A stretch of 59,151 nt of DNA from Thiomonas sp. (GTDB lineage: Bacteria > Pseudomonadota > Gammaproteobacteria > Burkholderiales > Burkholderiaceae_C), in assembly GCA_027311065.1 (NCBI GenBank), contig DAICZP010000090.1, forward strand, positions 1-59,151, read 5' to 3'. Numbering within the stretch: position 1 is the stretch's first letter; each line of letters starts with the position of its first letter. The notes under the pieces were generated by a model. It had not been told where the DNA came from and did not search any database. It saw only the letters and a program-made list of their open reading frames with translations. This document shows, in pieces, positions 46,305 to 54,505 of this stretch. A program made the translations under genes and the position numbers.

Positions 46305-47183
46305 GTGCACATCACCGGAACGACGCAGGTCTACGCCATTGTGGCTGACCCCATCACGCAGGTTCGCGCACCTGAAGTGTTCAACGACATCTTCGGACGC
46401 TCGGGCATCGACGCCGTGATGATTCCGCTCCACGTCAGCGCCACGGATGTTGACGCCTTGAGCCACAAGCTCTTCGATGCATCGAATTTGCGGGGCCTTG
46501 TTGTTTCAATACCACACAAAGGCGCGCTTGCGTCCTCGATCGGTCGGAACGACCTGCTTGCATCCGTCGCAGGCGCAGTCAACGCCGTCCGGCGCGGGCG
46601 CGATGGGCAACTCGAGGGGGCACTGTTTGACGGCGAGGGCTTCGTGCGCGGTCTCGAGGCCGATGGACTGCCCTACCGAGACCGGAGCGTCCTGATTCTT
46701 GGTGCAGGTGGCGCAGGGGCGGCGATCGCCGCATCCCTGGCGCAGCATGGCGCCGCATCGGTTTCGTTGTTTGATCCCGCCCGAGACAAAGCATCCAGTG
46801 TGGCTGCGCGGGTGCAGACGGCATTCGGCGTTCCCTGCAACGTAGTTACGAACAACTCGCCCGCCAACTATGGCTTGGTCGTCAATGCGACGCCCCTCGG
46901 CTTGCATGCCCGCGACCCGCTCCCCTTCAATCCCGCCGAACTGGATCCTGGCGCCACCGTCTGTGACATTCTGATGAAAAATCAACCGACTCCGCTGCTG
47001 CGCACGGTGCGAGCGTTGGGCGGCGTTGCACAACCTGGCTTCGAGATGTTGATCCAGCAAATGCCACTCTATCTGGAATTTTTTGGCCACCACAAGGCGG
47101 CGCAGCAGAGCCGCGACGAACTGCGATCGCTACGCGAACTGCTTTACCCGCAAGCGTTACGAGACGCATGGATCACGGCTTGA
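46305..47183 (+). CDS. Shikimate dehydrogenase-like protein lacking the SxS substrate motif (paralogue 3)
   Basis: 292-residue AroE-family dehydrogenase. Catalytic Lys is kept in VSIPHK and Asp in GALFDGEGF, and the nucleotide loop is GAGGAGAAIAASLA. The shikimate-binding S-x-S is replaced by VRAP (DPITQVRAPEVFN), as in paralogue 1. The C-terminus EMLIQQMPLYLEFFG is shared with paralogue 1 and differs from canonical AroE. The start is GTG 46305 after GAGAGAG. It heads the rightward unit before livHMGF, so it probably acts on the imported compound. Confidence 0.88.
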   Translation: MHITGTTQVYAIVADPITQVRAPEVFNDIFGRSGIDAVMIPLHVSATDVDALSHKLFDASNLRGLVVSIPHKGALASSIGRNDLLASVAGAVNAVRRGRDGQLEGALFDGEGFVRGLEADGLPYRDRSVLILGAGGAGAAIAASLAQHGAASVSLFDPARDKASSVAARVQTAFGVPCNVVTNNSPANYGLVVNATPLGLHARDPLPFNPAELDPGATVCDILMKNQPTPLLRTVRALGGVAQPGFEMLIQQMPLYLEFFGHHKAAQQSRDELRSLRELLYPQALRDAWITA

Positions 47184-47386
47184 TTCGTGCACGCCCTCGC
47201 GGGGCCACAACACGTGCGCCGAAACTGCTCGGCGGCTCTGGTGTGCCGGCCGCGACTGCTACCTGGAAACGACGATGAGACGATTCACCACAGCTTGTTC
47301 ACCCGTTGCCGACAACGACCACCCCTGGTCGGTGTGTCGACTGGCATCTGCTCACTCTTGACACGTATCGACGAGGACCGCCCGCT

Positions 47387-48265
47387 ATGTTCATGTTTCT
47401 CCAACTGGTAATTTCAGGGCTCGCGACTGGTGCCATCTACGCGCTCGTGGCATTGGGCTTCACACTCCTTTGGCAAGCCTCGGGCACCATCAACTTCGCG
47501 CAAGGCGAATTTGTCATGCTCCCGGCATTCATGATGCTGTTTTGCCTCAACACACTGCATGCGCCGCTCTGGCTCGCGTTCGTGATCACATGTGTGGTTG
47601 CAATGGTCGTGCTTGGACAATTTTTCAATCGACTGCTTGTGGCTCCGTTGCGGCGCCACGGCGTCATTCCCCTCGTGATTGCGACGCTCGGCTTGTCGAC
47701 GGGCCTGCAGGCGCTGGTGAAAACGCAGTTTGGCGCAGAGCCCCTACCCTTCCCGAGTATTTTCCCGTCTGACCTCCTGCACATCGGCCCACTCACGGCC
47801 TCGTGGTCTGATGTCGGAACGTTCGTGATTGCAGGCCTGATCGTGTTCGGCATGCAGGCACTTTTGACGCGTACGCTGACTGGACGCGCCATGCAGGCTG
47901 TGGCGCAGAACACTGAGGGGGCCCAGGTGCTCGGCATCAACGTCAAGCGGATGGTTTTATACACATTCCTGGCTAATGCAGCGCTCGCGTCCGTGGCCGC
48001 ATTGCTCGTCACGCCAACATATCTGGCGCAGTTTGACATGGGCAACACCTTGAGTCTGAAGGCGTTTTACGCTGCCATCATCGGCGGATTCAACGAAACA
48101 CGCGGAGCCTTGCTTGGCGGACTGCTGATCGGCGTGTTGGAGAATCTGGTGAGCGCCTACGTGTCACCAAGTTACAAGGATGGAGTCGCACTGATCCTTT
48201 TCATGGTCGTCATCATGTTCCGGCCCGAAGGTTTGCTTGGCAAGATGGAGGAGCGCAAAGTATGA
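47387..48265 (+). CDS. livH: ABC transporter permease LivH
   Basis: 292-residue inner-membrane permease of the HAAT class, starting FLQLVISGLATGAIYALVALGF with the conserved GTINFAQGEFVMLPAF. Several membrane helices and the C-terminal GFNETRGALLGGLLIGVLENL are typical. ATG 47387 follows GAGGA. It is 203 bases after the AroE-like gene, with no terminator seen between. The stop overlaps livM (ATGA). Confidence 0.93.
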   Translation: MFMFLQLVISGLATGAIYALVALGFTLLWQASGTINFAQGEFVMLPAFMMLFCLNTLHAPLWLAFVITCVVAMVVLGQFFNRLLVAPLRRHGVIPLVIATLGLSTGLQALVKTQFGAEPLPFPSIFPSDLLHIGPLTASWSDVGTFVIAGLIVFGMQALLTRTLTGRAMQAVAQNTEGAQVLGINVKRMVLYTFLANAALASVAALLVTPTYLAQFDMGNTLSLKAFYAAIIGGFNETRGALLGGLLIGVLENLVSAYVSPSYKDGVALILFMVVIMFRPEGLLGKMEERKV

Positions 48266-49200
48266 AACGCGAGACTGCAAGGAACATTGCCGTTCCATTT
48301 GGCATCCTGGCGCTGGGGCTGGCACCACTGGCTCTCAAAGGCTACGGAATCTATCTGTTGACACTTTGGTGCGTGTATGCAATGGCCAACTTCGGACTCA
48401 ACCTCGTAGTTGGGTACGCAGGTCTGATGTCGCTGTGCCAGGCGGCCTTCCTAGGCATTGGCGCATACACCGCTGGCATCCTGATGAACCTTGGCTACTC
48501 CTTCTGGTTTGTATTACCAATCGCAGCGTTGATCTGCTTTGCGCTCGGGTTGCTGATCGGATTCCCGGCATTGCGCGTACAACATCATTACCTGGCGTTC
48601 GCGACGCTGGGCTTCAACGTGTTGGTCTATCTGGTGATGCGCAACGAGCAATGGCTGACCGGCGGTCCATTTGGCATACCGAATGTGCCGCGGCCCTCGC
48701 TGTTCGGATACGCAATCAATGGCGCGATTCCATTTTTCTATCTAACCTACGCGTCGGGATTGGTGCTCGTGGCCGTGATGGCCTGGCTGCTCCGCTCTCC
48801 CTGGGGCCGCGCATTCAACGCTTTACGCGACAACCCTATCCGGGCCGAAAGCCTGGGCGTCAACATCACCCTGTACACGCTTCTGGCGTTTGCCATCGGT
48901 GCCGTCTTCGCCGGGATTGCCGGCGCCTTTTACGCCACGCTGGTTCAGTTCATCGATCCGGGGCCGTTCACGTATTCCGCATCGCTGATGCTCCTGCTCG
49001 CCGTCATCGTTGGTGGCGCCGGCCGCTTCTTTGGGCCCGCCATCGGTGCGGCAATCGTCGTGCTGCTGCCGGAGTGGCTGCGCTTCGCCCAGAACTGGTA
49101 CCTCGTGATCTTCGGTTTCTCCATCGTCATGCTCATGCTCTGGCTGCCTGGAGGACTGCTTGCGCTGCCCGAGCGCTTTGGTTGGACGGATAAGGCATGA
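48262..49200 (+). CDS. livM: ABC transporter permease LivM
   Basis: 312-residue second permease of the same transporter, with NFGLNLVVGYAGLMSLCQAAFLGIGAYTAG and the coupling-helix region WGRAFNALRDNPIRAESLGVN. It overlaps livH and livG by ATGA junctions, so the subunits are made in balance. Solute class inferred from the LivK-type binding protein elsewhere in the island. Confidence 0.93.
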   Translation: MKRETARNIAVPFGILALGLAPLALKGYGIYLLTLWCVYAMANFGLNLVVGYAGLMSLCQAAFLGIGAYTAGILMNLGYSFWFVLPIAALICFALGLLIGFPALRVQHHYLAFATLGFNVLVYLVMRNEQWLTGGPFGIPNVPRPSLFGYAINGAIPFFYLTYASGLVLVAVMAWLLRSPWGRAFNALRDNPIRAESLGVNITLYTLLAFAIGAVFAGIAGAFYATLVQFIDPGPFTYSASLMLLLAVIVGGAGRFFGPAIGAAIVVLLPEWLRFAQNWYLVIFGFSIVMLMLWLPGGLLALPERFGWTDKA

Positions 49201-49952
49201 ACTCCTCGAAGACTTCTTTCCTCGCTGTGCGCGAACTGCGCAAGCACTATGGTTCGATCAAGGCTGTCGACGGAATCAGCTTTGCTGTCGGACCTTGCGA
49301 AATCATCGGAGTCATTGGCCCGAACGGGTGCGGCAAGACGACCTTGTTCAACTCCATTCTTGGACAGATCGAACCGACCTCCGGCTCTGTATCGTTCTGC
49401 GAAGAAACCATCACCGGAAAATCTCCGCTTGAACTGTCTCGCCGTGGCATCGGACGCACCTTCCAGAGCCTGCAGGTCTTTGGAAAGCTTTCCGTCAGGG
49501 ATAATTTGATCATGGCGGCACAGGAATTCGTTGGATCGATGCCGATGCGACTCTGGATGCGCCCGGATGCCGGCCTTGGCGAACGCGCCGACGAAATGCT
49601 CGAACTGTTTCACCTGCAGAACGTCGCACACAAGGAAGCCGGCTGCCTTGCCTATGGCCAGCAGAAGCTGATTGATGTCGCGATGGCTTTTATGCCGGCT
49701 CCGCGTCTCGTGCTGCTTGATGAGCCTTGCGCTGGAATCAATGCCAGTATGGTGGAGGAACTGCGCGAAATCCTGCAGACGCTCAATCGTACGCATGGTG
49801 GCAGCTACGTCGTGATCGAGCACAACATGGATTTCATCATGAAGCTGTGCCCTCACATCATTTGCATGGTTGAAGGTCGAATTTTGGCCGAGGGAAACCC
49901 GGAATCCATTCGATCGAACAAGCAAGTTCTGGAGGCGTATCTTGGGAACTGA
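49197..49952 (+). CDS. livG: ABC transporter ATP-binding protein LivG
   Basis: 251-residue ATPase with Walker A GPNGCGKTT, the LivG-typical GRTFQSLQVFGKLSVRDNL and Walker B LVLLDEPCAG. The signature loop is YGQQKLIDVAMAFM rather than LSGGQ, which is the norm for this family. It overlaps livM (ATGA) and the livF start. Confidence 0.94.
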   Translation: MNSSKTSFLAVRELRKHYGSIKAVDGISFAVGPCEIIGVIGPNGCGKTTLFNSILGQIEPTSGSVSFCEETITGKSPLELSRRGIGRTFQSLQVFGKLSVRDNLIMAAQEFVGSMPMRLWMRPDAGLGERADEMLELFHLQNVAHKEAGCLAYGQQKLIDVAMAFMPAPRLVLLDEPCAGINASMVEELREILQTLNRTHGGSYVVIEHNMDFIMKLCPHIICMVEGRILAEGNPESIRSNKQVLEAYLGN

Positions 49953-50673
49953 AGCACTGATTGAATTCGACCACGTCGTGGCCGGCTACGGCAACCTGAC
50001 AATCCTGCAAAAAGCCAGTTTCTCGGTACGCGAAGGAATGATCACCCTGCTTACCGGGGCGAACGGTGCCGGAAAATCTACAGCGCTAAAAACCCTTTTT
50101 GGCCTGATTCGACCGAACTCCGGTGACATTCGCGTCAACGGCACATCAACCGTGGGGTACACACCCAGGCAGATGCTTGATCTCGGCATTGCCTACGTTC
50201 CCCAGGAACGTACCCTGTTTCCAAGCCTCAGCGTGTATCACAATCTCGAACTGGGCGCGATCACTCTGTCCCGCAAAGAGATCCGGGAACGCATCGACGA
50301 GGTGCTTGAACGGTTTCCGCGCATTCGCGAGCGCATCCAAAGCCAGTCCTCAACGCTGTCTGGGGGCGAACGCAAGCAACTGGAAATTGCGCGCGCTCTC
50401 CTGCTGCGCCCACGCATCATGTTGATTGATGAACCGTCGATCGGGCTATCCCCGAAAATCGTGTCAGAAGTGTTCGAACTGCTCGGCCAGCTCACTGTCG
50501 CTGGAACCACGGTGCTCGTCGTTGAACAAAACGTTCGCAGTGCGTTGAAAGTTGCGCACCACGCCTACGGCATGGAAATGGGGGCCATCACACTTGACCT
50601 TCCGGCCGACCAAATCCTGGACAATCCCGAATTCAATCGGCTGCTGCTCGGGGGGCACGTCGAAACACATTAA
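49942..50673 (+). CDS. livF: ABC transporter ATP-binding protein LivF
   Basis: 243-residue ATPase with Walker A GANGAGKST, LSGGERKQLEIARAL signature and Walker B IMLIDEPSIGLSP. The start is TTG 49942, with GGAGG 6 bases upstream and overlapping the livG stop; no suitable ATG is nearby. Completes the LivHMGF set. Confidence 0.93.
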   Translation: MGTEALIEFDHVVAGYGNLTILQKASFSVREGMITLLTGANGAGKSTALKTLFGLIRPNSGDIRVNGTSTVGYTPRQMLDLGIAYVPQERTLFPSLSVYHNLELGAITLSRKEIRERIDEVLERFPRIRERIQSQSSTLSGGERKQLEIARALLLRPRIMLIDEPSIGLSPKIVSEVFELLGQLTVAGTTVLVVEQNVRSALKVAHHAYGMEMGAITLDLPADQILDNPEFNRLLLGGHVETH

Positions 50674-50759
50674 CATCCACCGACGACGGTCGAATCAGAT
50701 CACCGTACGACGCCTGTGCCGGGCTGCGCCGGGGCTGAACACCTTGACTGGGGAAACAG

Positions 50760-51623
50760 ATGCCTGTCACGATAGATTCGAAGGTCTGCAGTGATGCCAA
50801 CGTTCTTGGCATGCGCGGGTTGGAGTTTGTGGAATATGCCACCGATGACCCGGACGCGTTCGGTGCCTCACTTGAAAAGCTTGGTTTCGTGCGCGTTGCA
50901 CGGCATCGGTCAAGGCGCGTGTTTCTGTATCGGCAAGGCCCGATCAATATCATCGTCGATGCCGATCCAGACGTACTGTCCACGAGTATCCAGTGTCCTG
51001 GCGACGTGGCGCTCAGCGCGCTGGCGTTTCGGGTCGCCGACGCGCGCGAGGCGTATCAATACCTGATCGAGCGCGGTGCATGGCCGATCCCGACACGCGC
51101 CGAGGCGATGGAGTTGAACATCCCTGGCGTACACGGCGTGGGGGATTCGATCTTGTATCTCATCGATCGCGACGACGAAATTTCGATCTACGATGTTGAT
51201 TTCGAATACGCGCCCGGGGTTGCGCGGCATCCTCCCGCAGCATTAGGGCTGCAAGTGCAAGGGGTTGTTCAGGCGATAGACAATTGGCGAACCGATGTTT
51301 GGTGCGACTTTTACGCGCAACTGTTCGGCTTTCAGCCGGTGCCGTATGGAGATGGGGAATCCGGCGCAACCCGGCTGGTGAGTCCGTGCGGAAAATTCTT
51401 CGTGCGGCTGCTTGAACTGTCAGACGACGTTGCGCGTGACCCGCACTGGGATGAGGGATTTACGCGCCTGGTGTTCGGCACAGATGATCTGGACGCCGCG
51501 GTTGCCAGCTTACGCGCCCGGCATTTTGAATTTGATCCGCGTAGCACGAACGCCGTAGCACTGACACACAGCGCGACTGGAAAAGCACAGTTCGAATTTG
51601 TTGCACGTGCGCCGCAGCCATGA
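50760..51623 (+). CDS. VOC/4-hydroxyphenylpyruvate dioxygenase-like protein (homologue of QsuB/QuiC C-terminal domain)
   Basis: 287-residue protein of two vicinal-oxygen-chelate modules, starting GLEFVEYATDDPDAFGASLEKLGF, similar to the HPPD-like half of bifunctional dehydroshikimate dehydratases. By manual alignment, the two metal-binding His of HPPD are replaced (Val in the LQVQGVV segment, Arg in DEGFTRLVFG), while a C-terminal FEFV Glu is kept. ATG 50760 follows GGGGAAA. The stop overlaps the next gene by 4 bases (ATGA). So the domains that are fused in QsuB/QuiC are separate genes here, in reverse order. Activity is uncertain. Confidence 0.82.
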   Translation: MPVTIDSKVCSDANVLGMRGLEFVEYATDDPDAFGASLEKLGFVRVARHRSRRVFLYRQGPINIIVDADPDVLSTSIQCPGDVALSALAFRVADAREAYQYLIERGAWPIPTRAEAMELNIPGVHGVGDSILYLIDRDDEISIYDVDFEYAPGVARHPPAALGLQVQGVVQAIDNWRTDVWCDFYAQLFGFQPVPYGDGESGATRLVSPCGKFFVRLLELSDDVARDPHWDEGFTRLVFGTDDLDAAVASLRARHFEFDPRSTNAVALTHSATGKAQFEFVARAPQP

Positions 51624-52483
51624 TTCAGGATAACGTCAGCTTCGATCCCATCGCGCTACCGGGGCCTCTGGTCGGAAAACTGGAGCAAGCGCGAAACGCT
51701 GGTTTCACGCAGATCATGCTCTGGGGCAGCGATCTCGCAAACCATCCGGGAGGGTTCGACGACGCTGTGAGACACGTGCGATCCAGCGGTTTGCGTATCA
51801 GTGGCATGCAATTGCTGCGTGATTTCGAGGGACGCAGCGCTGTACGGCACAAGTACAAGCTCGACATCGCGATGGAAGCGCTGAAAGTGTGCCGAGCCGT
51901 CGGGGCTCCGCTGCTTCTCGTATCCTCGAGCACAGAGACGCCCGCTCCCGATGCGCAAGACCCCGTGCACGACTTGCGTAAGCTCGCAAACTTAGGCGTT
52001 CCGCTCAATGTTCGCATCGGGTACAAAGCGATTCCGTGGGCCCACAGCGTGCGCACGGCTGGTGACGCTTGGGCGATGGTGAGTGCGGTCGATCATGCCA
52101 ATTTTCACTTGGTCCTGGATACGCTGCACCTGCTCATGACCGGGGAAGACCTGAACTTTCTCGGTAGCGTTGACCCACAGCGCGTTGCGCTGCTGCAGCT
52201 GGCAGATTTTAGTGATGCAATCGTCGCTAATGACCCTGACCGGAAATCCGCCGCAAATCACGGCCGCGTGTTTCCGGGCGATGGCAGCCATAGCGCACGT
52301 CTCGCCGCGATCGTGCGCGAGATTGACCGTGCAGGTTACCGGGGCGACTACAGCTTCCTCGTCATGAACGACGATTATCGGCAGTTGCCATCGGGGGTTG
52401 TCCTCGAGCATGCCAAACGCTCCGCAAACTGGTTGACCAATCAAGTGTTGCGCCGCGCCCTGCAGCCGCGCCGGCAGCGCTGA
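51620..52483 (+). CDS. Dehydroshikimate dehydratase-like TIM barrel with altered metal site
   Basis: 287-residue TIM barrel resembling the N-terminal half of QsuB/QuiC dehydratase. The conserved frame is present: VLDTLHLLMTG, LLQLADF and FPGDGSHS. However, the metal-binding Glu expected in YEALAW is Lys (GYKAIPWAH), and the Glu expected in LEVFND is Leu (FLVMND); Asp and Gln ligands appear kept. ATG 51620 overlaps the VOC gene stop. It ends the rightward unit. It may be inactive as a dehydratase, use another metal-free reaction, or form a complex with the VOC protein. Confidence 0.8.
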   Translation: MIQDNVSFDPIALPGPLVGKLEQARNAGFTQIMLWGSDLANHPGGFDDAVRHVRSSGLRISGMQLLRDFEGRSAVRHKYKLDIAMEALKVCRAVGAPLLLVSSSTETPAPDAQDPVHDLRKLANLGVPLNVRIGYKAIPWAHSVRTAGDAWAMVSAVDHANFHLVLDTLHLLMTGEDLNFLGSVDPQRVALLQLADFSDAIVANDPDRKSAANHGRVFPGDGSHSARLAAIVREIDRAGYRGDYSFLVMNDDYRQLPSGVVLEHAKRSANWLTNQVLRRALQPRRQR

Positions 52484-52845
52484 CCGAACGATCGGATCCG
52501 ATCATTGGCGCTGCGCGCGCGACCAGCACCATCGCTGCAATATTTCGTGACAGCTGATTGGCGGTCAGTGTCGGCGCTACCGTACCGGAACCCGTTATCG
52601 CGTCATCCACTTCGGGTCTGCTCGGTGCAGACATTGATGACAGAGGCACGAAAGATCATGCTGAGGCGAGGCCACTTTCTGCACGGCGTTCCGGACATTC
52701 GCGTCGGCGCTGCCGCGCCGTTCATCACTGCGTCGAGGCGTGTCGGCGTCGAAGCGATGGCGGCCCGCACTGGTGGTGGCATCGCCATGAGACGAAAGGT
52801 GGCATCGAGCCGCCACCGAGACCGCATCAGCCTGCGGATGGGGGC
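52484..52845. other. Non-coding gap before the DUF1800 gene
   Basis: About 360 bases at the right border of the island. The DUF1800 reading frame is open through part of it but shows no family similarity before the lipoprotein signal. No repeat, attachment site or RNA was recognised. Confidence 0.45.
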
Positions 52846-54474
52846 ATGATGGGTGGCGCCATGTGCGTTCGACGCGCCCTGATTGGCACGGCAGCGGCCG
52901 TCGCGCTGGCCGGCTGCAGCGTCCAGCCGGTGCAAGCGCCAGGCGCGGCTGAGGTTCGTCCTGCTTCTCTCGACGCCGCGGCACGCGCCCACCCCGTGGC
53001 ATTTCTCGATCGCCTGGGCTGGGGCGCGAACCCGACGCAACTGCGCCGATTGCGGAATCAAGGCGCCATGCGGCTACTGGATGCGCAGTTGCGGCCTGTC
53101 GCGCAGCCCGCCTTGCCGGCGTCGATGGCAGGACGGCTGGCACGCCTGGCGGTGAATGCTCCTCTTCAGGATTGGGTTCCAGCGCTGGTCGCGCAGCAGC
53201 GGCAACTCTTCAGGCGCGCGCACGAAGGCGATGCAAGGAATGATCCAGGTGCCGTGGAGGCGCTGCGCAAGCGCATCCAGCGGCGCCAGGAGATGTTGAC
53301 CCGCGAAGCCATGGCGCAGCAACTCCTGCTGGCCGTCTACGCCCCGAACCAGTTGCAGCAGCGTCTGACCTGGTTCTGGATGAATCACTTCAACGTGTTT
53401 CGGGGCGGCTTCCCCGGAATGATGATGGGCGACTACGTGCAGCGGGTGCTGGCACCCCATGCGCTGGGGCATTTCCGCGATCTCCTGCAGGCGACCATGT
53501 TCTCGCCGCAGATGTTGCTCTACCTCAACAACGCACAGAACGCACGCGGTCACATCAACGAGAACTACGCCCGCGAAGTGATGGAGTTGCACACCTTGGG
53601 CGTGGGTGCGGGTTATACCCAGGCCGACGTCACCAACCTGGCGCATGTGCTGACGGGACTGGGCGTCGATCTCATGCACCGACCCGTCCGGGTTCGTCCA
53701 GCCCTGCGTCAGCTGGTCTGGCAAAACGGGCTGGTCGTGTTCAATCCCGCACGACACGATCCCGATCCGCAGTCCGTGCTCGGCCACGTGCTGCAAGGCC
53801 AAGGTGTGGGTGAGATTCAACAAGTGATCGCGCTGCTGGCCGATGATCCGGCAACCGCAAGGCATGTGTGCTACGAGCTAGCGCAGTATTTCGTTGCCGA
53901 TCGCCCCGATCCGGTGATGGTTGGGGCGATGGTGCGCACTTGGCAGCGCAGCGACGGCGATATCGCCGAGGTGCTGCGCACCATGTTCACCAGCACCTCG
54001 TTCATCAACAGCCTGAGCCATGGGCAATTCAAGGATCCGATGCGCTATGTGATCTCCGCCGTACGCGCCAGCGTGGGCGGACGCATGATCCGCAATCCCC
54101 AGCCCTTGATCGGCATGCTGGCGCGCCTGGGTGAGCCACTGTACGGACGGAGCACGCCGGACGGATACCCGATTGATGGCAGTGCCTGGGACAGCCCTGG
54201 GCAATTGACGACACGCTTCCAGATCGCACAGCAATTGGGTGCCGGTGCGCCCGCTCTGTTCAGCGCCCCGCCCATGGATCTGGCCGGCATGGTGGCACCC
54301 GCCGCGGCGGGTACCGGGGTGCGCGTGCCAGTTCCCGACCTCGCTGCGAGCGCCGTCTTCCTGAACGCCGAGCCGTCGCTCCAACCCTCTACCGTGCAGG
54401 CTCTCGCACAGGCCCGTGGCGGTGCAGGCTGGAACGCGCTTTGGCTTGCATCGCCTGAGTTCATGAACGATTGA
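52846..54474 (+). CDS. DUF1800 family lipoprotein
   Basis: 542-residue protein with a lipobox LAGC near residue 25 (AAAVALAGCSVQ), so probably lipid-anchored. The body has DUF1800 features: FLDRLGWGANPTQLRRL, LTWFWMNHFNVF, NENYAREVMELHTLGVGAGYTQ and RHDPDPQSVLG. ATG 52846 was taken because of the adjacent GGGGG and the signal sequence. It precedes a DUF1501 protein, the usual partner. These pairs are often exported and of unknown function. Confidence 0.88.
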   Translation: MMGGAMCVRRALIGTAAAVALAGCSVQPVQAPGAAEVRPASLDAAARAHPVAFLDRLGWGANPTQLRRLRNQGAMRLLDAQLRPVAQPALPASMAGRLARLAVNAPLQDWVPALVAQQRQLFRRAHEGDARNDPGAVEALRKRIQRRQEMLTREAMAQQLLLAVYAPNQLQQRLTWFWMNHFNVFRGGFPGMMMGDYVQRVLAPHALGHFRDLLQATMFSPQMLLYLNNAQNARGHINENYAREVMELHTLGVGAGYTQADVTNLAHVLTGLGVDLMHRPVRVRPALRQLVWQNGLVVFNPARHDPDPQSVLGHVLQGQGVGEIQQVIALLADDPATARHVCYELAQYFVADRPDPVMVGAMVRTWQRSDGDIAEVLRTMFTSTSFINSLSHGQFKDPMRYVISAVRASVGGRMIRNPQPLIGMLARLGEPLYGRSTPDGYPIDGSAWDSPGQLTTRFQIAQQLGAGAPALFSAPPMDLAGMVAPAAAGTGVRVPVPDLAASAVFLNAEPSLQPSTVQALAQARGGAGWNALWLASPEFMND

Positions 54475-54505
54475 CCTGATTGGTCAGTATCGAGGGAGGA
54501 TCATC

